Part shown: in pieces, positions 17,157 to 25,596 of the stretch
Position numbering within the stretch: position 1 is the first letter of the stretch
How the letters are laid out: each line of letters opens with the position of its first letter
NCBI GenBank assembly: GCA_044346175.1
Contig: JBIIZQ010000009.1
Coordinates: 12,092 to 76,091 of the forward strand
Length of the DNA stretch: 64,000 bases
Source: JBJTUH01 sp044346175
GTDB taxonomy: Bacteria > Cyanobacteriota > Vampirovibrionia > Vampirovibrionales > JAJTHC01
Direction of reading: 5' to 3'
Program-made: the position numbers and the translations under genes
Notes under the pieces: model-generated
What the model was told of the DNA's origin: nothing
The model's input: the letters and a program-made list of their open reading frames with translations, nothing else
Databases searched by the model: none

Positions 17157-18920
17157 CTAAGGCATGGCATCCTCGGCATCCTCTGCTTCAGCGTCGGGGT
17201 CGTAGGGGAATACATCGAGTTGCTCATAGACCGTTTCCTCAATGAGCCATGTAATGCGTTCTTGCCGTACGCCGCGCCGTACAATGTGGGTATAACTTTG
17301 TGGTAACACGCCTTCTTTGTGGGAAAGGAGGAAGGCATTATCTTCTTCAAAGGTTTCTTCAAGCTCAAAGGGGTCTTCAAGGGCTTGAGAGAAAACGCCC
17401 AAGCCATCGGCGGAAGCTTCGGTGATTTCTTCTGATACATCATACGTACGAATGCCAGCGACTTCGGTCATATCTTCAGGCCAGAAGTCCATTTCTTGGT
17501 CGCCCAGTAGTACCGTATCCCCAGGCATTGCCCCTGCCGCTTTAAGTGCATCAAATACGCCCATCATACGCATCAGGTTGGTAAAGGCATGTACTGACTG
17601 TGCCTCAGGCCAGTGAATCATCGGTACCCACTTCATTAACCTACTGCCTGATAAGCCATACACCCCAGCCCCATAAACCAGAACCTTAAGCGGGTCTTCA
17701 GGGTGGTGCATGGCACGCCCATCAGGGGTAAGGTCATAATATGTGGTGCCAAGATGAACCACGGGTTTCCCGAGTTGTTGCATATCAGGGGAAAGCGTTT
17801 GAGTTTCAAGGGTCTGTTGTACTCTTGAAGCACCTACATAGTCAAATAAATCGTATACCAAGGCTTCTATGCCTGTTTGCGTTACTGAAGCAATACTCCG
17901 CAATTTGTAAGGCAATCCAGCGTCTTGCATGCGGGCTGCCATCACTTTTAGGACACAAGGTGTTAGTATCTCTGGTAGTACGTCGGTTTTACTAAGCACC
18001 CAAAGCTGTGGTTTTTCCGCAAGCGTGGTACTGAAGGCTCGTAGCTCATGCTGAATCGCTTGTGCTTTTTGCCAACAGTCCTCTACAATCATTTCTGCCC
18101 AAAGCTGACAGTTTTCAGGGTCGTCAAGCTCTCCTGTGTGTGGGAAATCGCCGACGGAACTTTGCACGTCGGACATATCAATAAGATGCACTAGCACGCC
18201 TGTGCGTTCCACATGCCGCAGAAACGCATGACCCAAACCATGTCCTTCCGAGGCACCAGGTATCAGACCAGGGATGTCCGCCACGACCAAGCTTTGATGC
18301 GACGCTTTGGGATGATACACGACCCCCAAATTGGGAGAAAGCGTCGTAAAAGGATAATCTGCAATTTTTGGCTTAGCTCTGGAAATGGTACTAATTAACG
18401 TAGATTTACCTGCATTAGGAAAACCGATAATGCCCACATCCGCAATGAGTTTCATTTCAAGACGTAATTTACGAGTAATGCCTTCCTCTCCCGGTTCGGC
18501 AAAATAGGGTGCTTGTCGTTTTGGCGTGGCGAAGCGGGCATTACCTCGTCCGCCTCGTCCACCTTTGGCCACTAGCACCCGCTGGTAGGGGTACCGCAAA
18601 TCAGCGATACACTCGCCTGTGATAGCGTCCATGACTTGCGTACCACATGGCACCCCAATGAGGGTATCGTCAGCACCACGACCGTGACAATTTTTGGTGC
18701 CACCTTTTTCGCCACTTTTGGCTTCAAAGTGTTGATGGTGTACAAAATCAAGTAATGTTGTCATGTGTGGGTTTGCCCACAGGTAGATACTGCCACCTCT
18801 GCCGCCATCGCCTCCAGCGGGACCACCATAAGCGACGTATTTTTCACGCCGCCAACTTACCAAGCCATTGCCGCCTCGTCCTGCTTGTAGGTGAATGGTG
18901 GCGCGGTCAATCAGGATCAT
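17157..18920 (-). CDS. obg: Obg/CgtA GTPase with OCT domain and acidic tail
   Basis: Ribosome-assembly GTPase acting on the 50S subunit. Order: a Gly-rich Obg fold at the N-terminus (AGRGGNG, GGPAGGDGGRGG), the GTPase domain (GFPNAGKSTL, DIPGLIPGASEG, LSKTDVLPE), then an Obg C-terminal (OCT) domain (YGLSGSRLMKW, GDTVLLGDQEMDFWPEDM) and an acidic tail ending EAEDAEDAMP. 587 residues is longer than most, with added segments around the G4-G5 region and in the tail. The frame extends upstream to 19037, but ATG at 18920 (MILIDRATI) is the family start. Confidence 0.95.
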   Translation of the reverse strand: MILIDRATIHLQAGRGGNGLVSWRREKYVAYGGPAGGDGGRGGSIYLWANPHMTTLLDFVHHQHFEAKSGEKGGTKNCHGRGADDTLIGVPCGTQVMDAITGECIADLRYPYQRVLVAKGGRGGRGNARFATPKRQAPYFAEPGEEGITRKLRLEMKLIADVGIIGFPNAGKSTLISTISRAKPKIADYPFTTLSPNLGVVYHPKASHQSLVVADIPGLIPGASEGHGLGHAFLRHVERTGVLVHLIDMSDVQSSVGDFPHTGELDDPENCQLWAEMIVEDCWQKAQAIQHELRAFSTTLAEKPQLWVLSKTDVLPEILTPCVLKVMAARMQDAGLPYKLRSIASVTQTGIEALVYDLFDYVGASRVQQTLETQTLSPDMQQLGKPVVHLGTTYYDLTPDGRAMHHPEDPLKVLVYGAGVYGLSGSRLMKWVPMIHWPEAQSVHAFTNLMRMMGVFDALKAAGAMPGDTVLLGDQEMDFWPEDMTEVAGIRTYDVSEEITEASADGLGVFSQALEDPFELEETFEEDNAFLLSHKEGVLPQSYTHIVRRGVRQERITWLIEETVYEQLDVFPYDPDAEAEDAEDAMP

Positions 18921-19069
18921 GGGTATGGGGGTTTCCAAAAAGCTTTTTGTGGATATTCGTAAATGAAGAGTACACTTATTTTTTCCAATATACCACAAAC
19001 AAAAATAGTGCCTTTCCTCAAGAGTACACGTTAGCAAAGAGGCATTATCCCTAGATGTCTACCTTTGTT

Positions 19070-19260
19070 CGACATACCGATGCAAATCGGTATCCACTCT
19101 TTGCCTATACAACAAGCCCTCTGGATTCCGACTTGTGTCGGCAGGGACGGTGTAAGATGATTGAAACGTAACGTAGGGGAGGGTTTGCAACCCTCCCGCT
19201 GGTTGAGATGTAGGCTTTTACCCTTGCCCTCACGTCATACCGATGCAAATCGGTATCCAC
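19070..19260 (+). repeat. Composite palindromic intergenic repeat, copy 1 plus extra half-copy
   Basis: Modules in order: ATACCGATGCAAATCGGTAT hairpin (19074 onward); GGATTCCGACTTGTGTCGG; GGGACGGTGTAAGATGATTG; and GGGAGGGTTTGCAACCCTCCC, ending at 19197. A second CACGTCATACCGATGCAAAT module follows at 19231-19260. Nearly the same 130-bp order recurs at 21041. No coding content. Confidence 0.85.
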
Positions 19261-19437
19261 AGGTTTATACTCCCTTCTAACTTAGCAGAGATAAAAAAGA
19301 AACTTGATGCGTTTTACTTGACGTTAGCCTCGGAAATAAGAGACAATTAACTCAATAACCTTACAAAAACACAGTTTTTTGTAGCGCTCCACGAGGCATG
19401 ATTCCACCCCCTCCCAAGTGCTGTAAGACAAGGCGAT
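19261..19437. other. Intergenic stretch before the KAP remnant
   Basis: AT-rich, no open frame. It forms the left inside edge of the 1.8-kb segment bounded by identical repeat modules at 19231 and 21042. Confidence 0.35.
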
Positions 19438-19689
19438 ATGAACCCAGTGAGTCAAGTGAATTCTTCAACCCAACCAATGTATTCTCCTTCAGACAAACCC
19501 CTTAAGGTACTTTTTGGGTTTGAAGAAAGTGCTAACAAGTTTGTTGAGAAAATGCAAGGTTGGAGGGTAAATACCGCAGAATCTCGTGTGATTGGGATTG
19601 AAGGGGAATGGGGAAGCGGTAAATGTATTATAGCAGGTGTCGTAACAAGACTTGTTACCTTTGCCCAATATACAAGCTTTCAGTACTGA
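19438..19689 (+). pseudogene. Truncated KAP-family P-loop NTPase (N-terminus only)
   Basis: 83 residues. The start and the run up to the Walker A motif match KAP NTPases: PLKVLFGFEESANKFVEKM, then RVIGIEGEWGSGK. Directly after the GSGK the sequence becomes unrelated and stops 22 codons later. KAP NTPases are usually several hundred residues with Walker B and membrane insertions, none of which is present. KAP proteins occur in phage-defence and plasmid modules, so this looks like the left remnant of a lost accessory gene. The break is next to a perfect palindrome at 19642. Confidence 0.75.
19642..19658. repeat. Perfect palindrome beside the KAP break
   Basis: GTAACAAG, A, CTTGTTAC: 8-bp arms around one base. 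It lies about 20 bp after the last codon that matches the KAP family, so it may mark a recombination or insertion scar. Confidence 0.6.
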
Positions 19690-19801
19690 TTTTCGATGTT
19701 AATTAGGTAGGATATCTTGCACTATGTCTCAATAATAACTTTCCCAATGAAAGCACTTGGATTCCTTTTCTTTAATATCTTCGCTCATAGAAAGATTTAA
19801 A

Positions 19802-20725
19802 ATGCAATACACTTTACGAGATAAACTAGTTATTGGTATATCTTCTACTTCATTATTTGACTTATCTGAAGATGATGAGATTTTCAAAAAAGAAGGTCTG
19901 AAAACTTATTGTGATAGGCAAATCAATATGGAGTCGGAAGTTTTAAAACAAGGTTCTGCTTTCCACTTAGTCAGAGACCTATTAGAACTCAATGATAGGA
20001 TTCTACGCAAGAGGGAACTTTCAAAAGATAAAGCTTTTTGTGAGGTAATATTGATGTCAAAAAATAGCCCTGACACTAGCTTAAGAATCTTTAATTCAAT
20101 TGAACATTACGAACTACCAATAACGAGAGCTGTACTTTCAGGAGGAAGACCACTTTCAGCATATTTTAAAGCCTTGAATGTGGGATTGTTTTTATCCACT
20201 GACCAAAGAGATGTTAATGAAGCTTATAAAGCAGGGATTCCCTCGGCATTAGTTTATCCAACGCCTTTAGAAAATATCGAAGAAGTTAGCAAAGCAGAAC
20301 TAAAGATTGCATTTGATGGGGATGCTGTTATCTTTTCTGAAGAATCGGAAAAGATATATCAAGAACAAGGACTTGAGGCTTTTTTAGAACATGAAAAAGC
20401 TAATGAAAATAAATCTATGAACAAGGGACCATTTTTTGGCTTGTTAAAAGCACTGGCTTTTATACAAAAAGAGCTTGGAGATGACAATACAATAAGAACA
20501 GCATTGGTCACAGCTCGGAACAGTCCTGCACACAAAAGAGTGCTTTTGACATTAAGAGAGTGGGGCGTTAGGATTGATGAAGCTTTTTTTCTAGGGGGAG
20601 TTGAAAAAAGTGAAGTTATTAAAGCTTTTCAACCTCATTTCTTTTTTGATGACCAAGATGTCCACCTGAAAGACACTTCAAAACATACCCCTGTTGGTCG
20701 AGTTCCAAATCAATCAAATCTGTAA
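19802..20725 (+). CDS. Cytosolic 5'-nucleotidase I (NT5C1)-like enzyme
   Basis: Resembles the animal cN-I family, which removes phosphate from AMP and deoxynucleoside monophosphates. Matching segments: LVIGISSTSLFDL (the DxD of HAD enzymes is replaced by SSxxLF in this family), NSIEHYELPITRAVLSGG, LSTDQRDVNEA, IAFDGDAVIFSEESE, LVTARNSPAHKRVL and PHFFFDDQDVH. About 307 residues from ATG 19802; a TTG at 19757 would add 15. It is distinctly more AT-rich than obg or tatA and lies between repeat copies, pointing to lateral gain. A role in nucleotide turnover or in defence is open. Confidence 0.8.
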   Translation: MQYTLRDKLVIGISSTSLFDLSEDDEIFKKEGLKTYCDRQINMESEVLKQGSAFHLVRDLLELNDRILRKRELSKDKAFCEVILMSKNSPDTSLRIFNSIEHYELPITRAVLSGGRPLSAYFKALNVGLFLSTDQRDVNEAYKAGIPSALVYPTPLENIEEVSKAELKIAFDGDAVIFSEESEKIYQEQGLEAFLEHEKANENKSMNKGPFFGLLKALAFIQKELGDDNTIRTALVTARNSPAHKRVLLTLREWGVRIDEAFFLGGVEKSEVIKAFQPHFFFDDQDVHLKDTSKHTPVGRVPNQSNL

Positions 20726-21040
20726 ATGGGTATTAGTTTTCTTAGTTTCATTTTTTACAGCCCCCTAATACGTAGAAGTAGCTACGGATTTGGTTACGAA
20801 GGATAGCAATATCAAGACTCTATTTTAAAAACTGAGAAATCTAACTAATTAGCTGTTATAATGGTCATTATTGTTTGTCTATGCGGGCCAGACATGGAGT
20901 GATTTAAGGCATTGGCTTGCTCGATTCAAAAGGAGAGGGAAGGTTGTATCCAGGTCATTAGTGGATATGAAGCAAGCGATAGCGATGCAGTTCCACCGTG
21001 TGAATACATCAAGGCTAATTGGTTAAATGTCTCGACTTTT
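20726..21040. other. Intergenic, no gene seen
   Basis: About 315 bp after the nucleotidase gene. No open frame with recognisable content; leads directly into repeat copy 2. Confidence 0.3.
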
Positions 21041-21172
21041 TCACGTCATACCGATGCAAATCGGTATCCACTCTTTGCCTATACTGTAAGCTCTCTGGAT
21101 TCCGACTTGTGTCGGCAGGGACGGTGTAAGATGATTGAAACGTAACGTAACGGGAGGGTTGAAAACCCTCCC
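21041..21172 (+). repeat. Composite palindromic intergenic repeat, copy 2
   Basis: Same module order and orientation as copy 1 at 19070, with near identity over about 130 bp (hairpin of CCGATGCAAATCGG, TCCGACTTGTGTCGG, GACGGTGTAAGATG, GGGAGGGTTGAAAACCCTCCC). The first 30 bp are identical to the half-copy at 19231-19260, giving direct repeats 1811 bp apart. Confidence 0.85.
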
Positions 21173-21463
21173 CTGCACACCATTCAAGGGGAAGAAAGTC
21201 ACAACATGCACTATGCCTATGACCTCCATGTGCTAAAGTGCATGTTCACCCCAGTCTTCATACGATTGCCCTGTACACGCTGGCAAAGTGTGCGATTCAA
21301 AGCAAAGCCATTCGACCTGTTAAAAGTGTCATAGGGCAACTTCAGGGAGGGTGTCTCTGTGGTATGATGATACACACGCAATGATGCTTTACGCTTTGGT
21401 ATAAGTGTCTTTCATGCTCGCTACTTTTTCCAACCGCTTTATTTTATAAAGGAAAACGCCCTT

Positions 21464-21751
21464 ATGTTTCCCATTGGTATGCCTGAAGCGTTCATTATTT
21501 TCCTGATTATCTTGCTTATTTTTGGACCCTCTAAACTCCCTGAACTTGCAAAATCAGTGGGGAGTGCCATGAAGCAGTTCCGACAAGCTTCACGAGAAGC
21601 CCTCGCTGATGATGAACCTGCCATGGTTGCTTCTGCGGGGAGTGCAACGCCTCACCCTGTACCTGCCTCCAATGTCCCAGAGGCTCCAGATACTGCAGCA
21701 CCCACCCCTGTAGAAGTAACCAGTACTGATAAAGTCACGCTTCATTCGTAA
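21464..21751 (+). CDS. tatA: Twin-arginine translocase subunit TatA/TatB
   Basis: 95 residues. Short N-terminal membrane helix (EAFIIFLIILLIFGPSKLPEL), the FGP hinge, an amphipathic helix (AKSVGSAMKQFRQASREAL), then a disordered Pro/Ala/Thr tail. This is the TatA fold that forms the export pore for folded proteins carrying RR signal peptides. The Phe-Gly-Pro-Ser-Lys-Leu-Pro motif fits TatA best, though TatB cannot be excluded by eye. AAAGGAAAA lies 8 bp before ATG. No tatC is adjacent. A protein at 43460 has a possible RR motif. Confidence 0.93.
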   Translation: MFPIGMPEAFIIFLIILLIFGPSKLPELAKSVGSAMKQFRQASREALADDEPAMVASAGSATPHPVPASNVPEAPDTAAPTPVEVTSTDKVTLHS

Positions 21752-21816
21752 GGCTTCTTTTGAATCTATCTTTTCCTTATGAGTGTTACTTTGTCTTGAA
21801 TCACGGAGTGTTTACA

Positions 21817-22629
21817 ATGGTTTTTCAGAATTGTGTATCAAGCATCCGCTCGACCTCGTCCATCAAATTGCTTGTGGGAGGGGTTCTTTTAATCCTTTTG
21901 AGCTTTGCTTTACAACATACGATGACCCACGCCAATACGGTGTATCTAGGGAATGTCGTCAGTAAGGCTCCTGTGACACCCACCGTGAGTAAAAGCACGC
22001 CCACAACCAGTAACGGGAATACCGTGAGCCAGGTGAGTTCTCAGCGGGATGTAGAAGCTGCCGCTATTTTAGCAAGGCTTTTGGGTGCGAATGGATTGCC
22101 TGAAACCTACCCCAAACGTGTGACTTTCACGAATGAGAATGCCTTTAATGCGGGAACGAACGGTAAAAACATTGTATTTACGGTCAAGCTTTGGGATGCC
22201 CTCAAAACAGAAGATGAACGGGCTTTTGTGCTTTCACATGAGCTTGCTCACATTGCACGCAATCATATTCCAAAATCTGTGGCACGGAATGTTGCCTCTA
22301 AGGTGCTGGTCAATGTCATCAGTGTGGCTTCTCGTAGCACTGTGTTATCGAATGTAGGGGCAATTGGGGTACAGTTGCTTGGCTTGCGTTTTGACCGTGG
22401 GCAAGAGTATGAGGCGGATGATTACGGACTGCAAATGATGCAAAAAAGCGGGTATAACCCCCATGCGGCTTTACGGGTATTTGAGGTACTGCGTGAGAAT
22501 TCGGGTGGGAGTAGTCCCGAGTTTTTACGTACCCATCCGCTCAGTGAGAGCCGTATTAAGGCACTCTTGAAGAAATACCCCCAAGCCGTTGGTATACTCA
22601 TTAACGAACACACCATAAAGGGATATTGA
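21817..22629 (+). CDS. M48 family zinc metalloprotease with signal peptide
   Basis: About 270 residues. An N-terminal hydrophobic segment (LLVGGVLLILLSFAL) ends near THANT, a likely signal peptide; then the M48 site LSHELAHIARNH (HExxH-like, the two zinc His and the Glu) and a third ligand Glu in RGQEYEADDYG. The C-terminus has HPLSESRI. This is the BepA/LoiP/YfgC style of periplasmic quality-control protease, without TPRs. The frame opens at TTG 21760, but ATG 21817 with GGAG upstream starts directly before the signal peptide. It follows tatA by about 65 bp and precedes the GIY-YIG gene by 4 bp. Confidence 0.87.
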   Translation: MVFQNCVSSIRSTSSIKLLVGGVLLILLSFALQHTMTHANTVYLGNVVSKAPVTPTVSKSTPTTSNGNTVSQVSSQRDVEAAAILARLLGANGLPETYPKRVTFTNENAFNAGTNGKNIVFTVKLWDALKTEDERAFVLSHELAHIARNHIPKSVARNVASKVLVNVISVASRSTVLSNVGAIGVQLLGLRFDRGQEYEADDYGLQMMQKSGYNPHAALRVFEVLRENSGGSSPEFLRTHPLSESRIKALLKKYPQAVGILINEHTIKGY

Positions 22630-22633
22630 AGTG

Positions 22634-23575
22634 ATGAGCAAAAAAGGGAAGCAAATTCGCCTTTACTTGGTTGATGGGTCTTCGTCGGGGATTATAACCG
22701 CCGAAATTATGGGCTGGACTGGGAAAATAATCAGCTTCCCTAGGGTCTCACTAGCCGAGGCTTTGCAACGTCCTGAGTGCCGAAAAACAGGTTTGTACTT
22801 TTTGACGGGGTTTGATGAAAACAGCGAAGAGCTACTCTATATTGGAGAAAGCGATGATGTCGCTGTTAGGCTCAAAAGCCATGTGAATAACGATAAAATG
22901 GCTTTTTTTGAGAAAGTGACAGTCTTTGTAAATAAGGATGAAAACCTCACTAAAAGTCATGTGCGTTATCTTGAAAATCGGCTCATCGACATCGCCAGTA
23001 ATAACAAAACATCACTGAAAAATGCGAATAAAGGGGCAGAGACCTCATTGCCTGAAGCTGATATTAGCGATATGGAAAGTTTAATCGACCACTTACGCAT
23101 TTTGTTGCCAGTGTTAGGCTTGCACTTTCTTCAAGAACAGCCACAATCTCTTATCAACCAGACCAATGAGTCAGTCAAAAATGACACGACGATATTTGAA
23201 ATATCCTTTCCAAAATATGGTACTAAAGCGACAGCTTATGAAGATGACGGTCAGTTTATCGTTGAAGCAGGGTCACTCATCAGGAATTTAGCACATGAAA
23301 GTTGCTCAAAACTTAAAGGTACTAATAATTTTTTAAAAAGATTTCACCAACAATACAAACGATGTTCACCTATTGAAAATGAACCCTATCTTTTAAAACT
23401 TGACAAAAGTACTTCGTTTAAAGGCCCTACAGCTGCTGCCTGTTTTGTTTCTGGGACTACAAATAGTGGAGTGTATTGGTGGAAAGTCAAGGATACAGCG
23501 GAATCTTACGGAAACTTCGTTAATAAAAAGCTCAAAGCCATACAACCACTCGATGGTGCCAGTGAAGAAGCCTAA
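22634..23575 (+). CDS. GIY-YIG nuclease-like protein with DUF4357 C-terminus
   Basis: About 313 residues. The N-terminal half matches GIY-YIG relatives: RLYLVDGSSSGIITAEIMGW, GLYFLTGF (GIY), LLYIGESDDVAVRL (YIG), then SHVRYLENRLI. The C-terminal DUF4357 part has FKGPTAAACFVSG and WWKVKD. Function of this combination is not established; members sit near restriction or mobile genes in many bacteria, and a role in nucleic-acid cleavage is an inference from the fold. GTG at 22631 immediately precedes the ATG; both are in frame. It converges on the unknown gene at 23594. Confidence 0.82.
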   Translation: MSKKGKQIRLYLVDGSSSGIITAEIMGWTGKIISFPRVSLAEALQRPECRKTGLYFLTGFDENSEELLYIGESDDVAVRLKSHVNNDKMAFFEKVTVFVNKDENLTKSHVRYLENRLIDIASNNKTSLKNANKGAETSLPEADISDMESLIDHLRILLPVLGLHFLQEQPQSLINQTNESVKNDTTIFEISFPKYGTKATAYEDDGQFIVEAGSLIRNLAHESCSKLKGTNNFLKRFHQQYKRCSPIENEPYLLKLDKSTSFKGPTAAACFVSGTTNSGVYWWKVKDTAESYGNFVNKKLKAIQPLDGASEEA

Positions 23576-23593
23576 TCCCCAAAAAAGAAAACG

Positions 23594-24046
23594 CTATAGG
23601 GTCATGTCTGCGGTGGGGGTTTTTAGGCGTGGTTGTTTGGCAATGTCGGGTGGTACTTCATAATCCACCACGGCAAACTTAGACAGAATACTCCCCTTGT
23701 TGTCTTTGCTATTGCCAAGGGTTTGGTATCCAAAACGCCCCTGATTCCCGCCTTGTTCAAGCACGTGCATCATCTGCTTGGTGATGCGTGCTGCGGAGGG
23801 AGACTTGGGGTCGAGTAAATAGGAGATTTGCTTCATTTTACCTGTTTTAGGGTCTTTCACTTCCTTGAAAAACCTGATTTGGGAGGTCTCTTTACCGTCT
23901 TTTAAGTTGGTTTCAAACTGAAAGAACTTGCCCGAACGAGGGTCAAACGCTTGGAGCTGAACGTCCTGTGTTTTGTGGTTAATAAAGCCTGTTGCGACTC
24001 GGCTTTGCCCGTAAAAACCTTGGGGAGTGCTGTTTGTGGTTATCAT
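23594..24046 (-). CDS. Hypothetical protein
   Basis: 150 residues, not recognised. Polar, beta-rich pattern with Gly/Asn/Gln turns and basic ends; no signal peptide, membrane helix or motif. GKFFQFETNLKDGKETSQIR and ISYLLDPKSPSAARITKQM give a single small domain. Start is ATG ATA. Codon use is like the housekeeping neighbours, unlike the AT-rich cN-I gene. It faces the GIY-YIG gene, 18 bp between stops. Confidence 0.55.
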   Translation of the reverse strand: MITTNSTPQGFYGQSRVATGFINHKTQDVQLQAFDPRSGKFFQFETNLKDGKETSQIRFFKEVKDPKTGKMKQISYLLDPKSPSAARITKQMMHVLEQGGNQGRFGYQTLGNSKDNKGSILSKFAVVDYEVPPDIAKQPRLKTPTADMTL

Positions 24047-24159
24047 AGTCGTGATGTCTCCTCTTCATCAATCTAACGCCTCTAGTCTCCTAAGGGTATC
24101 GACGTATTTTATAAACGCTTGAGGATGTTTAAGGTTCTAAAAGATTGTCATACAACACC

Positions 24160-24345
24160 CACACCAACGGGAGGGTTACAAACCCTCCCGTACGCTCCAA
24201 TCATCTTGTACCGTCATGCCGACGGAGGTCGGCATCCAGAGAGCCTGCGGTATGAACGAGAGATACCCCCTTTCTCCAAGGCGAAAGAGTGTTGAAGTTT
24301 TGTACGAGGCAGTTTGTAACCGTCCCGTAAAAAGCCAACTAAAGC
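24160..24345 (-). repeat. Composite palindromic repeat, copy 3, reverse orientation
   Basis: ACGGGAGGGTTACAAACCCT, then a CAATCATCTTGTACCGTC segment, GCCGACGGAGGTCGGC, ATCCAGAGAGCC and, further on, GTTTGTAACCGTCCCG. The order is the reverse of copies 1 and 2. It lies upstream of tRNA-Ser(GGA). Confidence 0.75.
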
Positions 24346-24444
24346 TCATTTTCACCCCAATGCTGTATGCGATTGCCCTGTGTCACAGAAGGCGTAGGCT
24401 TGACTTTTGCCTTTTCAGCGTACTACCATAATAAAACCTTGATT

Positions 24445-24535
<91 letters not shown>

Positions 24536-24551
24536 TTAAAGCCATGCTGAG

Positions 24552-24583
24552 CCAAGTTAAAACGTCTGTTTTACTTGGTTTTT
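24552..24583 (+). terminator. Terminator after tRNA-Ser(GGA)
   Basis: CCAAGTTAAAAC...GTTTTACTTGG stem with one bulge, then TTTTT (24579-24583). It lies 20 bp after the tRNA and just before the 3' end of folP. Confidence 0.7.
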
Positions 24584-24588
24584 GTATT

Positions 24589-25575
24589 TTATAGGGCTTC
24601 TAAAAAATGCCCTATAGGGGCGTGATAGGCTACGTCATGCACCCTAAACCATCTTACACCTTGTTGCCAAGCCAAAGTATGTGCTGCCACGGCAAGGGTT
24701 TCACGTTTAGGGCTTGCGGGTGCAGGGACATTTCCTTGAGGATAAGCCCCTACGAGCATGGACTTTCTTGATACACCCACTAGCCATGGAAAGGCTTCTT
24801 GGTAGTTTATCAGGGTTTGCCCATGAAGCACGTTTGCATCCTGAAGATACGTGGTGATGCGTTCTGCCATTTGCTTAAAACCTTGTAGTAAGTTTAGATT
24901 ATGGTGAAAGGTCTTGCCAAAACCAAAGCCTACGTCAAAATAAAGTGCCTCAAGAGGCAGGTGATAGGTTTTTGCCCAAGTACAGGCTTGTTCTGCAAGT
25001 GCCATAGCAACCGTTTCACAGCACTTGCCCTCTGGATAAGTTGGCTGTTGTTGCATGGTTTGAGGGGTACCTTGGCTATGCGTTAACACATAACGAAAGC
25101 GTGCCTTTTGAGCCTCGGATGCTTGATGATAATAGGATGCAAGTACTTGAAACATACTAGGGGTAGGGTTTTGTGTGTGTTGTTGATGATACAGTCCCCC
25201 TGAAACATCATTCACCCAATCCGCCAAGCCTTCTGTTAAAACCGTCTGAGCCACCAAAGGCTTACGAGTATCAAGACTCACCAATACCTCTGGAAAGGTT
25301 GCTCGAAGGGCTTTTAACACAGGCACAAGCCGTGCAAGTTCTTCTGTATCTGGTACCATCGCAGCATAGGGACGGGTGCTTTCAGCACCAACATCCACCA
25401 CAGAAGCCCCAGCTTGTATCTGATAATGTGCTTTGGCTATACAGGCTTTAATCACTTCAGGGGTAGGTATTCCCGAGTGGGGTAAGCATGCTTCTTGTTC
25501 TGAAAACGAATCGGGCGTAACATTCAATATTGCCATCCATTGTAGTGCTGGCTTTGCTTCAAGCGATTTTGTCAT
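24589..25575 (-). CDS. folP: Dihydropteroate synthase
   Basis: Joins p-aminobenzoate to the pterin in folate synthesis; target of sulphonamides. Motifs in order: ILNVTPDSFSEQ near residue 17, VDVGAESTRPYA (usual form DIGGESTRPG), VSLDTRKPLVA, WVNDVSGG, DVGFGFGKTFHHNLNLL and VGVSRKSML. 328 residues versus the common 270-290, with extra segments around the QGTPQTMQQQ loop. The frame starts 21 bp after the tsaD stop, so a two-gene unit is likely. Confidence 0.92.
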   Translation of the reverse strand: MTKSLEAKPALQWMAILNVTPDSFSEQEACLPHSGIPTPEVIKACIAKAHYQIQAGASVVDVGAESTRPYAAMVPDTEELARLVPVLKALRATFPEVLVSLDTRKPLVAQTVLTEGLADWVNDVSGGLYHQQHTQNPTPSMFQVLASYYHQASEAQKARFRYVLTHSQGTPQTMQQQPTYPEGKCCETVAMALAEQACTWAKTYHLPLEALYFDVGFGFGKTFHHNLNLLQGFKQMAERITTYLQDANVLHGQTLINYQEAFPWLVGVSRKSMLVGAYPQGNVPAPASPKRETLAVAAHTLAWQQGVRWFRVHDVAYHAPIGHFLEAL

Positions 25576-25596
25576 CGAGAACCCCTATTTTCCTTT

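Noticed and set aside
19074..19200. Small ORFs in repeat copies 1 and 2
   Set aside because: Frames run through hairpin modules and are not conserved between copies.
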